Below, in pieces: positions 1-7,228 of a DNA stretch of 7,243 nt. The notes under the pieces were generated by a model. The model did no database searches. It saw nothing but the letters and a program-made list of their open reading frames with translations, and was not told where the DNA came from. Numbering within the stretch: position 1 is the stretch's first letter; every line of letters begins with the position of its first letter. The stretch lies in NCBI GenBank assembly GCA_946479225.1, contig CAMLFI010000126.1, positions 1 to 7,243 on the forward strand, written 5' to 3'. Source of the DNA: an uncultured Mucilaginibacter sp. GTDB taxonomy: Bacteria; Bacteroidota; Bacteroidia; Sphingobacteriales; Sphingobacteriaceae. Position numbers and translations under genes: made by a program.

Positions 1-3000
1 AACCTAAACCTCTTAATTCATGAACCAATACGTTGAATGATTCAGGAACTGATGGAGTAGGCAGGTTTTCACCTTTAACAATAGCCTCGTAAGTTTTGGC
101 ACGGCCAACAACGTCGTCAGACTTAACTGTCAATATTTCCTGCAGGATGTTTGATGCGCCGAATGCTTCCAGTGCCCAAACCTCCATCTCACCAAAACGC
201 TGACCACCAAACTGAGCTTTACCGCCCAATGGTTGTTGTGTAATTAATGAGTATGGCCCTATTGAACGCGCGTGCATCTTATCGTCAACCATGTGGCCCA
301 GTTTAAGCATGTAGATAATACCTACAGTTGTTTGCTGGTCAAAACGGTCGCCGGTTAAGCCATTGTATAAATAGGTACGGCCAGATTCTGGTATGCCTGC
401 TTTTTTAACATACTCTTCTACTTCATCATGGCTTGCACCATCAAAAATAGGAGTAGCAAACTTAATACCCAGCTCTTTACCGGCCCATCCTAATACAGTT
501 TCGTATATCTGCCCAAGGTTCATACGTGATGGTACACCCAGTGGGTTCAACACAATATCAACCGGAGTTCCATCCTCAAGGAATGGCATATCCTCATCAC
601 GTACAATACGCGCAACAATACCTTTGTTACCGTGGCGGCCCGCCATTTTATCACCCACTTTAAGCTTACGCTTTTTAGCGATGTAAACTTTAGCCATTTG
701 TACAATGCCTGATGGAAGCTCATCACCTACGCTTATCGCGAATTTATCACGACGGTAAGCACCCAATTCTTCGTTTAACTTGATGTTGTAGTTATGAAGC
801 AGCAATTTGATCTGATCATTCTTGTCATCATCAGTTGTCCATTTAGTTGGGTTGATGTTTTCGTAGTTTAGTTCAGTTAAAATTTTCTGAGTGAACTTAA
901 CACCTTTTGGTACCAACAGCTCTTTGTAAACGTTTTGTACACCTTGTGATGTTTTGCCGTTTACAATTTCAAACAACTTTTCGATCAAAGTAGACTTCAG
1001 ATCTTTTTGTGCTTTATCGTGCTTGGTATCCAGTTTTTCTATCTGCGCTTTTTCTTCAGCCTTGGTAGTCTTTTTAGCGCGAGAGAATAATTTGGTATCA
1101 ATAACCACACCTGCAATTGAAGGCGGAGTTTTTAATGACGCATCTTTAACGTCACCTGCTTTGTCACCAAATATGGCACGTAAAAGTTTCTCTTCCGGTG
1201 AAGGATCAGATTCGCCTTTAGGAGTTATCTTACCGATCAGGATGTCGCCTTCTTTAACCTCGGCTCCAACGCGGATGATACCATCTTCGTCCAGATCCTT
1301 AGTAGCTTCTTCTGATACGTTAGGGATATCGGCAGTTAATTCCTCTTCCCCACGTTTGGTATCACGTACTTCCAGTTCAAACTCTTCAACGTGAAGCGAA
1401 GTAAATATATCCTGAGACACAACGCGCTCAGATATAACAATCGCATCCTCAAAGTTATAACCCTGCCAAGGCATAAATGCCACTTTAAGGTTACGGCCCA
1501 GGGCCAGTTCACCATTTTGTGTAGCATAACCTTCGCAAAGCACTTGTCCTTTTTCAACACGCTGACCTTTTTTAATGATCGGCTTCAAGTTAATGGTAGT
1601 GCTCTGGTTAGTCTTTTTAAACTTGGTTAGTATATAACTTCTTGTATCGCCTTCGAAAGAAACCAAACGGTCATCATCGTTACGATCATATTTAATTCTT
1701 ATTTCGTTAGCATCAACATACTCAACCACACCATTGCCTTCAGCATTGATAAGGGTGCGAGAGTCCTTAGCCACACGACCTTCCAAACCGGTACCTACAA
1801 TTGGCGCTTCAGGGCGCAAAAGCGGAACGGCCTGGCGTTGCATGTTCGAACCCATCAAGGCACGGTTAGCATCATCATGCTCCAGGAACGGAATTAATGA
1901 AGCCGCGATTGATGTGATCTGGTTTGGAGCAATGTCCATCAGGTCCAGTCTTTCCGGCTCAATAATCGGGAAGTCACCTTCAAAACGCGCTTTTACTTTT
2001 GGTAAAGCAAATACACCTTTATCATCATAATGCGCGTTAGCCTGGCCAATAGTTTTACCATCTTCATCTTCTGCAGACAGGTAAATCACCGGGTCATTAA
2101 CCTGCACCTTACCGTCAACCACTCGTTTATATGGTGTTTCAATAAAGCCTAAGTTGTTGATCTTGGCGTGAACACATAGTGAAGAGATCAAACCAATGTT
2201 CGGTCCTTCAGGTGTTTCAATGGTACACAACCTGCCGTAGTGAGTGTAGTGAACGTCACGTACCTCAAAACCTGCACGCTCGCGCGACAGACCACCGGGC
2301 CCAAGGGCTGACAGACGACGCTTGTGCGTGATCTCTGCCAGTGGATTGGTTTGGTCCATAAACTGTGACAACTGGTTTGTTCCGAAGAACGAGTTGATCA
2401 CAGATGATAGTGTACGTGCGTTAATTAAGTCGGTTGGAGTAAATACCTCGTTATCGCGGATGTTCATACGCTCGCGGATGGTACGGGCCATACGGGCCAA
2501 ACCAACACCAAATTGAGCATATAACTGCTCGCCTACTGTACGAACACGACGATTTGACAAGTGATCAATATCATCCACCTCAGCTTTTGAATTGATCAAT
2601 TTGATCAGGTATTTAACTATCGCGATGATATCCTGTTTGGTTAAAACTTTGGTTTCTTCAGAAGTTTCCAGTTTCAACTTACGGTTAATGCGGTAGCGGC
2701 CCACATCACCCAGGTCATAACGCTTGTCAGAGAAGAACAATCTGTCAATGATACCGCGTGCGGTTTCCTCATCAGGTGGTTCCGCGTTACGCAATTGGCG
2801 ATAGATATGCTCAACCGCCTCTTTCTCTGAGTTTGAAGTATCTTTTTGTAAAGTGTTATATATAATAGTATAATCACCGCTTGAAGCGCTATCTTCCTTG
2901 TTCAGGATGATAGTTTTAACACCAGCGTCAATGATCATATCAATATGGTCATCTTCCAGCATGGTTTCGCGTTCCAGAATGATCTCGTTACGGTCAATAG

Positions 3001-3784
3001 AAACAACTTCACCGGTATCTTCATCCACAAAGTCTTCAACCCATTTCTTTAAAACCCTTGCAGCCAGTTTACGGCCAATGAATTTTTTCAGACCTGATTT
3101 GCTAACTTTTACTTCGTCGGCCAGTTCAAACAATTCTAATATATCCTTATCAGAATCATAACCAATAGCACGAAGCAAGGTAGTTACCGGGAATTTTTTC
3201 TTACGGTCAATGTAAGCATACATTACGTTGTTAACGTCGGTAGCAAACTCAATCCATGATCCTTTAAAAGGAATTACACGGGCAGAGTATAATTTAGTAC
3301 CGTTAGTGTGGCGGCTTTGACCAAAGAATACACCGGGCGAACGGTGCAACTGCGACACAATAACACGTTCGGCACCGTTGATAACGAAAGTACCTTTAGG
3401 GGTCATGTAAGGGATGGTTCCCAGGTATACGTCCTGAACTATGGTTTCGAAATCTTCGTGCTCGGCATCGTTACATGACAGGCGCAGCTTTGCCTTTAAA
3501 GGCACGCTGTAAGTTAAGCCGCGCTCAATACACTCGCGTATATCGTAACGTGGCGGGTCAATAAAGTAATCCAGGAATTCAAGAACAAAGATGTTCCTTG
3601 AGTCTGAGATCGGAAAATTTTCGGCGAAAACTTTAAACAAACCTTCTTTGTGGCGGTTGTCTGAAGTAGTTTCTAATTGAAAAAATTCCTGGAAAGATTG
3701 CAACTGCACATCCAGAAAATCGGGGTATTCAAGTACCTTCCGGCTGGTTGCAAAGTTAACTCTTTGATTTATTTGGGTTGCCAA
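1..3784 (-). CDS. rpoB: DNA-directed RNA polymerase subunit beta, 3' end cut by window edge
   Basis: Catalytic beta subunit of RNA polymerase; with beta' (rpoC, expected just beyond the left edge) it forms the active-site cleft. One uninterrupted frame of 1261 codons reads from a TTG start (3784-3782) to the window edge, ending in [15 protein letters not shown], so only a short tail is missing. Seen motifs: rifampicin-pocket region at residues about 474-494 ([21 protein letters not shown]), then [11 protein letters not shown] to I533; [14 protein letters not shown] with E779/D780 (E. coli E813/D814); [12 protein letters not shown] with K1046 and K1054 (E. coli K1065/K1073). D477, H487, S492 and I533 match the sensitive residues D516, H526, S531 and I572 of E. 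coli. Residues about 895-1010 form a Lys/Glu-rich segment roughly where E. coli carries its large second insertion, but shorter. TTG is chosen because an in-frame stop lies 12 nt upstream (3797-3799), no ATG or GTG intervenes, and [15 protein letters not shown] resembles known N-termini. Confidence 0.98.
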   Translation of the reverse strand, partial: MATQINQRVNFATSRKVLEYPDFLDVQLQSFQEFFQLETTSDNRHKEGLFKVFAENFPISDSRNIFVLEFLDYFIDPPRYDIRECIERGLTYSVPLKAKLRLSCNDAEHEDFETIVQDVYLGTIPYMTPKGTFVINGAERVIVSQLHRSPGVFFGQSRHTNGTKLYSARVIPFKGSWIEFATDVNNVMYAYIDRKKKFPVTTLLRAIGYDSDKDILELFELADEVKVSKSGLKKFIGRKLAARVLKKWVEDFVDEDTGEVVSIDRNEIILERETMLEDDHIDMIIDAGVKTIILNKEDSASSGDYTIIYNTLQKDTSNSEKEAVEHIYRQLRNAEPPDEETARGIIDRLFFSDKRYDLGDVGRYRINRKLKLETSEETKVLTKQDIIAIVKYLIKLINSKAEVDDIDHLSNRRVRTVGEQLYAQFGVGLARMARTIRERMNIRDNEVFTPTDLINARTLSSVINSFFGTNQLSQFMDQTNPLAEITHKRRLSALGPGGLSRERAGFEVRDVHYTHYGRLCTIETPEGPNIGLISSLCVHAKINNLGFIETPYKRVVDGKVQVNDPVIYLSAEDEDGKTIGQANAHYDDKGVFALPKVKARFEGDFPIIEPERLDLMDIAPNQITSIAASLIPFLEHDDANRALMGSNMQRQAVPLLRPEAPIVGTGLEGRVAKDSRTLINAEGNGVVEYVDANEIRIKYDRNDDDRLVSFEGDTRSYILTKFKKTNQSTTINLKPIIKKGQRVEKGQVLCEGYATQNGELALGRNLKVAFMPWQGYNFEDAIVISERVVSQDIFTSLHVEEFELEVRDTKRGEEELTADIPNVSEEATKDLDEDGIIRVGAEVKEGDILIGKITPKGESDPSPEEKLLRAIFGDKAGDVKDASLKTPPSIAGVVIDTKLFSRAKKTTKAEEKAQIEKLDTKHDKAQKDLKSTLIEKLFEIVNGKTSQGVQNVYKELLVPKGVKFTQKILTELNYENINPTKWTTDDDKNDQIKLLLHNYNIKLNEELGAYRRDKFAISVGDELPSGIVQMAKVYIAKKRKLKVGDKMAGRHGNKGIVARIVRDEDMPFLEDGTPVDIVLNPLGVPSRMNLGQIYETVLGWAGKELGIKFATPIFDGASHDEVEEYVKKAGIPESGRTYLYNGLTGDRFDQQTTVGIIYMLKLGHMVDDKMHARSIGPYSLITQQPLGGKAQFGGQRFGEMEVWALEAFGASNILQEILTVKSDDVVGRAKTYEAIVKGENLPTPSVPESFNVLVHELRGLG

Positions 3785-3798
3785 GGTGTTATAAATTT

Positions 3799-3815
3799 AG
3801 TTTAAAAATTAAACT
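3799..3815 (-). other. AT-rich hairpin just upstream of rpoB start
   Basis: A perfect 7-bp inverted repeat, AGTTTAA / TTAAACT, with a 3-nt loop. It lies 14 nt upstream of the rpoB TTG codon and overlaps the in-frame stop. The stem is all A/T except one G-C pair, so it would be weak in RNA. It may affect ribosome access to the TTG start or may be chance in an AT-rich leader. Confidence 0.3.
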
Positions 3816-3832
3816 TTAGTAGATGTGAGTTT

Positions 3833-3849
3833 CCCGGCGCTGTACCGGG
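3833..3849 (-). other. Small GC hairpin in rpoB leader
   Basis: CCCGG (3833-3837) and CCGGG (3845-3849) form a perfect 5-bp GC stem with a 7-nt loop, 48 nt upstream of the rpoB start. It stands out from its AT-rich surroundings. The 9-mer AGATGTGAG occurs on both sides (3821-3829 and 3860-3868). No T-run follows on the transcribed strand, so it is not a standard intrinsic terminator. Confidence 0.4.
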
Positions 3850-3960
3850 TGGTATTATGAGATGTGAGGAAGAACGAAATTCTGATTGCGCAATTATTGT
3901 GCCATTAAATCTCATAACTCAGCTCGGATATCTCCTATCTAAAACCTTATAAACAGCAAT

Positions 3961-3989
3961 AGACCCCGACCAAAAACAGGTCGGAGTCT
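3961..3989 (-). terminator. Strong hairpin after rplL: probable attenuator or RNA processing site
   Basis: An 11-bp stem: AGACTCCGACC and GGTCGGGGTCT on the transcribed strand, one T·G wobble, 7-nt loop TGTTTTT. It begins 24 nt after the rplL stop codon. There is no clean T-tract after it on the minus strand (TATTGCTGTTTATAAGG follows), so full termination is unlikely. In E. coli the rplL-rpoB spacer holds a partial terminator and an RNase III site that lower rpoBC expression relative to ribosomal proteins; the same position suggests an analogous role here. On the plus strand a short T-run follows (CTGTGCTTTTTG), so termination of antisense transcription is also possible. Confidence 0.55.
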
Positions 3990-4013
3990 CTGTGCTTTTT
4001 GTGTATGGTTAAA

Positions 4014-4397
4014 TTACTTAACCTCAACTACCGCTCCGGCTTCTTCTAATTGTGCTTTCAAAGATTGAGCTTCTTCTTTAGTTACACCAGTTTTTAATTC
4101 TTTAGGTGCACCGTCAACAAGATCTTTCGCTTCTTTCAAGCCAAGGCCGGTTAGGTCTTTTACTAATTTAACTACAGCTAATTTAGCGCCACCTGCTTCT
4201 TTCAGGATAACGTCAAATGCTGTTTGCTCAGCAGCAGCAGCAGGGGCGTCATCGCCACCAGCAGGAGCAGCAGCAACTGCAACTGCAGCAGCAGCAGGCT
4301 CAATGCCATACTCGTCTTTCAATATCTGAGCTAATTCGTTTACTTCTTTTACTGTTAAGTTTACCAACTGTTCAGCAAACGCTTTTAAATCCGCCAT
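4014..4397 (-). CDS. rplL: 50S ribosomal protein L7/L12
   Basis: Multicopy acidic stalk protein of the large subunit; dimers bind the L10 tail and recruit and stimulate the translational GTPases (EF-Tu, EF-G, IF2, RF3). 127 residues, near the family norm of about 120-130. N-terminal dimerisation helices at residues 1-30 ([20 protein letters not shown]), a flexible Ala/Gly/Pro hinge at about 31-58, and the globular C-terminal domain at 59-127 with the factor-binding signature [20 protein letters not shown] and the terminal [10 protein letters not shown]. The ATG start fits the family N-terminus. It lies 60 nt after rplJ, with no Shine-Dalgarno (an A-rich tract precedes ATG). The hinge is encoded by GCN runs that create a CAG-rich low-complexity stretch on the other strand (about 4229-4297). 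Confidence 0.98.
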   Translation of the reverse strand: MADLKAFAEQLVNLTVKEVNELAQILKDEYGIEPAAAAVAVAAAPAGGDDAPAAAAEQTAFDVILKEAGGAKLAVVKLVKDLTGLGLKEAKDLVDGAPKELKTGVTKEEAQSLKAQLEEAGAVVEVK

Positions 4398-4436
4398 TTT
4401 ATTTTTTAATTTATTGTAATGCTTTGTTTTTAATTA

Positions 4437-4456
4437 CCAAACTTTTAGGTGTTTGG
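4437..4456 (-). other. Small hairpin in rplJ-rplL spacer
   Basis: CCAAAC (4437-4442) and GTTTGG (4451-4456) form a perfect 6-bp stem with an 8-nt loop, starting one base after the rplJ stop codon. The rest of the 60-nt spacer is A/T-rich. It may help set the higher output of rplL (L12 is the only multicopy ribosomal protein) by mRNA stability or reinitiation; that role is inference. Confidence 0.35.
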
Positions 4457-4457
4457 A

Positions 4458-4976
4458 TTAACCTCTTTCTTGTAATGTTTTTACTAATCCTGCCAATGTG
4501 TTTCCGCCTGATTGCAGTGCAGAAATAACATTTTTCGCTGGTGATTGCAGTAAGCCAATAACTTCGCCAATAAGTTGTTCTTTTGATTTCAACTTGGTTA
4601 ACGTATCTAATTGGTTATCGCCAATGAATATTGCTGAATCAATATATGCTGCTTTTAAAACCGGTTTGTCACCGCCTTTTCTCAGTTGTTTTATCAGTTT
4701 TGCCGGAGCAGTTGCTGATTTTGAGAAAAGTATTGATGATGGGCCTTTTAATACATCAGATATAGAGGCAAAATCTCCGCCTGCGGCTTCCATAGCTTTT
4801 TTGATCAAGCTATTTTTGGTTACCTGCATTAAAATGTCTGCTTCGAAACATTTTCTGCGGATATCATTAACTTTTGCAACCGTTAGGTTTGAAGTATCAG
4901 TAATATAAAAATTACCGTATTCCTTCATTTGTTCAGTGAGGGCAAGAACAAGGTCGTATTTTTCTTCTTTATTCAT
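4458..4976 (-). CDS. rplJ: 50S ribosomal protein L10
   Basis: Base of the L7/L12 stalk: the N-terminal domain binds 23S rRNA beside L11, and the C-terminal helix carries L12 dimers. 172 residues, close to the usual 165-175. Starts MNKEEKYDLVLALTEQMKEY; the conserved L10 core is seen in FYITDTSNLTVAKVNDIRRK (23-42), VTKNSLIKKAME (52-63) and the GPSSILFS strand (78-85). The tail from about 132 (SKEQLIGEVIGLLQSPAKNV...LAGLVKTLQERG) is the expected L12-binding helix region. It starts only 3 nt after rplA stops, so the two are probably translationally coupled. There is thus no room for a separate rplJ leader of the E. coli L10-autoregulation type; any such site would have to lie inside rplA. Confidence 0.97.
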   Translation of the reverse strand: MNKEEKYDLVLALTEQMKEYGNFYITDTSNLTVAKVNDIRRKCFEADILMQVTKNSLIKKAMEAAGGDFASISDVLKGPSSILFSKSATAPAKLIKQLRKGGDKPVLKAAYIDSAIFIGDNQLDTLTKLKSKEQLIGEVIGLLQSPAKNVISALQSGGNTLAGLVKTLQERG

Positions 4977-4979
4977 GAT

Positions 4980-5678
4980 TTAGATCCCCGCTACTGATTT
5001 TGTTTCTACTGTTATTCCCGGAGACATAGTAGAAGAGATGTGAATACTCTTAAAGTATGTTCCTTTAGCTGATGAAGGTTTTAATTTTGAGATAGTTTGC
5101 AATACTTCTAATGCATTCTCATAGATCTTCTCAGCAGGGAAAGATGCTTTTCCTATTGAAGTGTGAATGATACCGGTTTTATCAACCTTGAAATCGATCT
5201 TACCACCTTTTACCTCAGTTACAGCTTTTCCAACTTCGGGAGTTACTGTTCCTGATTTAGGGTTAGGCATTAAGTTACGCGGACCAAGCACACGGCCTAA
5301 TCTACCTACCTTAGCCATAACACTTGGCATAGTAATGATAATATCAACATCAGTCCATCCGCCTTCAATCTTGGCAATATAGTCGTCCAAACCTACAAAA
5401 TCTGCACCTGCGTCTTTAGCTTCTTGTTCCTTATCAGGAGTACAAAGAACTAATACACGTACAGTTTTACCGGTTCCATGAGGCAATGTTGCAATACCAC
5501 GTACCATTTGATTGGCTTTACGAGGGTCAACACCTAAACGCACATCTATATCAACTGATGAATCAAATTTAGTTAAGGTTAATTCCTTTACTAACGCTGA
5601 TGCAGCTTCTAATGAGTATGATTTATTAGCCTCAATTTTGGAGAGTGCCACTTTTTGATTTTTTGTTAATCTAGCCAC
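4980..5678 (-). CDS. rplA: 50S ribosomal protein L1
   Basis: Forms the L1 stalk that moves deacylated tRNA out through the E site; in many bacteria it also represses its own mRNA. 232 residues, standard length. The N-terminus [20 protein letters not shown] is typical. Domain II spans roughly 67-160 and includes the family signature [20 protein letters not shown] (125-144), followed by [17 protein letters not shown]. The C-terminal strand [15 protein letters not shown] (211-225) returns to domain I and carries the conserved RNA-binding STM region. The start is GTG (5678-5676): no in-frame ATG lies nearby upstream, and this start gives the family N-terminus. No Shine-Dalgarno is visible. The 148-nt gap to rplK is occupied by a long palindrome. 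Confidence 0.98.
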   Translation of the reverse strand: MARLTKNQKVALSKIEANKSYSLEAASALVKELTLTKFDSSVDIDVRLGVDPRKANQMVRGIATLPHGTGKTVRVLVLCTPDKEQEAKDAGADFVGLDDYIAKIEGGWTDVDIIITMPSVMAKVGRLGRVLGPRNLMPNPKSGTVTPEVGKAVTEVKGGKIDFKVDKTGIIHTSIGKASFPAEKIYENALEVLQTISKLKPSSAKGTYFKSIHISSTMSPGITVETKSVAGI

Positions 5679-5701
5679 TGTCTTAAACTGATTTAATTTG
5701 T

Positions 5702-5827
5702 ATTTCGGATTTCGGATTTGCGATTTCGGATTTGTGTCCTGTCGCTCTCTCCTAATTCGAAACGTTAATAATCGACTCTCTTCAATTCAATTTCTAAATT
5801 CGAAATTGAAAATTCGAAATCCGAAAT
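5702..5827. repeat. Long palindrome built of heptamer repeats, rplK-rplA spacer
   Basis: Left arm 5702-5734 is a phase-perfect tandem array of 7-mers (ATTTCGG, ATTTCGG, ATTTGCG, ATTTCGG, then ATTTG). Right arm 5795-5827 is the same array in inverted orientation, diverged (on the minus strand ATTTCGG, ATTTCGA, ATTTTCA, ATTTCGA, ATTTA). Aligned over 33 positions, 28 are Watson-Crick pairs. Four of the five exceptions are G opposite T on the plus strand and one is G opposite A. The intervening 60 nt contain a smaller perfect hairpin at 5788-5808 (CAATTTC / GAAATTG). The right arm touches the last base of the rplK stop codon. It could be a dispersed intergenic repeat (REP/MITE-like) or an mRNA structural element. 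Confidence 0.75.
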
Positions 5828-6273
5828 TAATTGTTGTTCCAGGGAGCTGTACCGCTAACGGTTATCCCCATGCTGCGGGCAGTACCTGCTACCATTTTCA
5901 TGGCTGATTCTACTGTGAATGCATTCAAATCAGTCATTTTATCTTTGGCAATAGTTTCAACCTGCTCCCAGTTTACACTGGCAACTTTTTTACGGTTTGG
6001 CTCTGCCGAACCACCTTTTAAACCTGTGGCTTCCATTAACTGGATAGCTACCGGAGGGGTTTTAATGATAAAATCAAATGACTTGTCAACATAAACAGTA
6101 ATAACTACAGGAAGCACTTTACCAGGTTTGTCCTGGGTACGTGCATTGAACTGCTTGCAAAACTCCATAATGTTCACCCCTTTTGCACCCAATGCTGGGC
6201 CAATTGGAGGTGATGGGTTTGCAGCGCCGCCCTTTACTTGCAGCTTTACCATCGCACCGACTTCTTTTGCCAT
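5827..6273 (-). CDS. rplK: 50S ribosomal protein L11
   Basis: Binds the GTPase-associated centre of 23S rRNA with L10 and L12; needed for RelA activation and the site of thiostrepton action. 148 residues (E. coli 142), slightly longer owing to a short C-terminal tail TAPWNNN. The N-terminal domain holds the proline-rich switch [15 protein letters not shown] with P22 and P23, the positions at which thiostrepton-resistance changes arise in other bacteria; both are intact. It continues with [16 protein letters not shown], a linker near residue 71 (KTPP), and the rRNA-binding C-terminal domain ending [15 protein letters not shown] start, no Shine-Dalgarno (AATAACAAAAAGCAAAATG). It is flanked on both sides by long palindromic spacers, 148 and 177 nt, unlike the tight packing of rplA-rplJ. 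Confidence 0.98.
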   Translation of the reverse strand: MAKEVGAMVKLQVKGGAANPSPPIGPALGAKGVNIMEFCKQFNARTQDKPGKVLPVVITVYVDKSFDFIIKTPPVAIQLMEATGLKGGSAEPNRKKVASVNWEQVETIAKDKMTDLNAFTVESAMKMVAGTARSMGITVSGTAPWNNN

Positions 6274-6338
6274 TTTGCTTTTTGTTATTTAATTATTCAA
6301 TGTTATAAAGTGGAAGCTATGTAACATTTGTTTTAATG

Positions 6339-6448
6339 ATTGATTGAGTGAATTATTGAATTATTGATTTTCAACTTTTCAAACAGTCTTTCATTAATAT
6401 TTTAAACTCTCCGGATTAATCAGTAATTCACTAATTCAATCCTTCAAT
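6339..6448. repeat. Long palindrome built of octamer repeats, nusG-rplK spacer
   Basis: Left arm 6339-6369 contains tandem 8-mers in phase (TGATTGAG at 6341, TGAATTAT at 6349 and 6357, then TGATT at 6365). Right arm 6418-6448 is the inverted counterpart; on the minus strand it reads units of the type TGAATTAG, TGAATTAC, TGATT. Aligned over 31 positions, 26 are complementary. The loop is 48 nt. The right arm ends 2 nt from the nusG stop codon, matching the position of the heptamer palindrome just after rplK. The sequence family differs from that element (period 8 instead of 7, no CG). Function unknown; a dispersed repeat or an RNA stability structure are the main options. Confidence 0.7.
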
Positions 6449-6450
6449 AA

Positions 6451-6993
6451 TTATTCTTTCTCTACCTGCATGTAATTCAACTCAAGCGGCGTACGGCGCC
6501 CGAATATCTTTACCATTACTTTCAGTTTTTTCTTTTCCTCGTTCACTTCTTCAATAACACCGCTGAAACCGTTGAAAGGGCCATCCATTACTTTAACGGC
6601 CTCGCCTACATAGTAAGGCACGTTCATGGTTTCGCCCTGCGCGCTCATCTCATCAACCTTACCTAAAATACGGTTAACTTCTGCCTGGCGTAAAGGGATG
6701 GCATTACCTGCCTTATCACCCAAAAAGCCAATTACGCTGTTTACATTTTTTATAATGTGTTCAAGCTCACCATCAAGGGCGGCTTCCATCAGCACATAAC
6801 CCGGAAAATAATTGCGCTCTTTTGCAATCTTTTTTCCGTCGCGCATTTGGTAATACTTCTCGGTAGGTATTAAAACCTGCGGTATAAGGTGCGATATGCC
6901 TAACCGGTTTACTTCGGCATCAATATATTGCTTTACCTTTTTTTCTTTACCGCTAATGGCCCTAACCACATACCACTTTAACTGATCACCCAT
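6451..6993 (-). CDS. nusG: Transcription termination/antitermination protein NusG
   Basis: Universal elongation factor: the NGN domain sits on the RNA polymerase clamp and the KOW domain contacts ribosomal protein S10 or Rho. 180 residues, like E. coli (181). The NGN domain runs from [19 protein letters not shown] (6-24) through [11 protein letters not shown] (61-71) and [15 protein letters not shown] (87-101). The linker [10 protein letters not shown] lies near 116-125. The KOW domain (about 129-178) contains [20 protein letters not shown] and ends [20 protein letters not shown] start with only an AT-rich tract upstream. It follows secE by 15 nt, the usual secE-nusG pairing; the downstream spacer to rplK (177 nt) is long. 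Confidence 0.98.
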   Translation of the reverse strand: MGDQLKWYVVRAISGKEKKVKQYIDAEVNRLGISHLIPQVLIPTEKYYQMRDGKKIAKERNYFPGYVLMEAALDGELEHIIKNVNSVIGFLGDKAGNAIPLRQAEVNRILGKVDEMSAQGETMNVPYYVGEAVKVMDGPFNGFSGVIEEVNEEKKKLKVMVKIFGRRTPLELNYMQVEKE

Positions 6994-7008
6994 TCTTTAT
7001 ATATATTA

Positions 7009-7203
7009 TTAAGCCAGTGAACTATAAAACTTGGTTAGTACGTAACCTATTGCACGGTCCATACCGAAAATAAGCAACGCAATAATAACTGCGGCAATAA
7101 GCACCAATATGGCGCTGCTTTGCAGCTCTCTCCAGGTTGGCCAGGTTACTTTCTGGGTCAACTCTATGTACGACTCTTTAATATATTCTGATACGCCAGC
7201 CAT
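7009..7203 (-). CDS. secE: Preprotein translocase subunit SecE (short, single-span form)
   Basis: Small membrane clamp of the SecYEG protein-conducting channel. 64 residues in the short bacterial form: an amphipathic N-terminal helix (MAGVSEYIKESYIELTQ), the conserved cytoplasmic hinge KVTWPTWRE (18-26), then one transmembrane segment at about 31-47 (ILVLIAAVIIALLIFGM) and a short tail. E. coli has two extra N-terminal spans that most bacteria lack. I start at ATG 7203-7201; a TTG codon directly upstream (7206-7204) is in frame and would add one residue, but ATG is the simpler choice. There is no Shine-Dalgarno; AATAATAATATT precedes the start. It sits directly upstream of nusG. Confidence 0.96.
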   Translation of the reverse strand: MAGVSEYIKESYIELTQKVTWPTWRELQSSAILVLIAAVIIALLIFGMDRAIGYVLTKFYSSLA

Positions 7204-7228
7204 CAATATTATTATTAACTATTATAAG

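Larger units (their letters stand above)
3785..4013 (-). other. rplL-rpoB spacer / rpoB leader
   Basis: A 229-nt gap with no credible gene. In the direction of transcription it holds a strong hairpin shortly after the rplL stop (3961-3989), a 9-bp inverted repeat (TTATGAGAT 3855-3863 / ATCTCATAA 3909-3917) around a 10-bp palindrome ATTGCGCAAT (3885-3894), a GC hairpin (3833-3849), an AT hairpin (3799-3815), then the TTG start of rpoB. I looked for a Bacteroidota-type promoter (TTTG at -33, TAnnTTTG at -7) on the minus strand and saw none. This suggests rpoB is reached mainly by read-through, but a non-canonical promoter cannot be excluded. Confidence 0.6.

Noticed and set aside
954..1394. Plus-strand open frame of 146 codons
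   Set aside because: It lies wholly inside rpoB, antisense to conserved RpoB sequence, and its Ser-rich translation resembles no family; it is a shadow frame.
1336..1560. Minus-strand 74-codon frame inside rpoB
   Set aside because: Out of frame with the well-conserved RpoB reading frame, and its translation matches nothing recognisable.
1..3784. Possible frameshift or pseudogene in rpoB, because no stop codon lies in the window
   Set aside because: The frame reads continuously from the TTG start to base 2 with all conserved motifs in place; the stop is simply beyond the window edge.
3821..3868. Small insertion flanked by a 9-bp target duplication (AGATGTGAG twice around a GC hairpin)
   Set aside because: The enclosed 30 nt lack terminal inverted repeats at the ends, and the 9-mer is better explained as part of the degenerate TGAG-type repeats in this spacer.
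4217..4528. Plus-strand frame with a polyglutamine start, antisense to rplL
   Set aside because: The Gln run is just the reverse reading of the Ala-coding GCN repeats in the L7/L12 hinge; it spans two real genes on the opposite strand.
5702..5827. CRISPR-like array
   Set aside because: The repeats are 7 nt, directly abutting and in inverted arms, with no spacers of CRISPR size and no cas genes.
5698..5907. Plus-strand 69-codon frame over the rplK-rplA palindrome
   Set aside because: Its repetitive N-terminus ([10 protein letters not shown]) is the translated heptamer array, and it continues antisense into rplK; no sign of a real protein.
5831..6094. Plus-strand 87-codon frame antisense to rplK
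   Set aside because: It fully overlaps conserved L11 coding sequence on the other strand and has no recognisable domain.
6298..6305. TAACATTG on the minus strand as a -7 promoter element for rplK
   Set aside because: One mismatch to TAnnTTTG and no TTTG at the expected distance upstream; too weak to call in AT-rich sequence.
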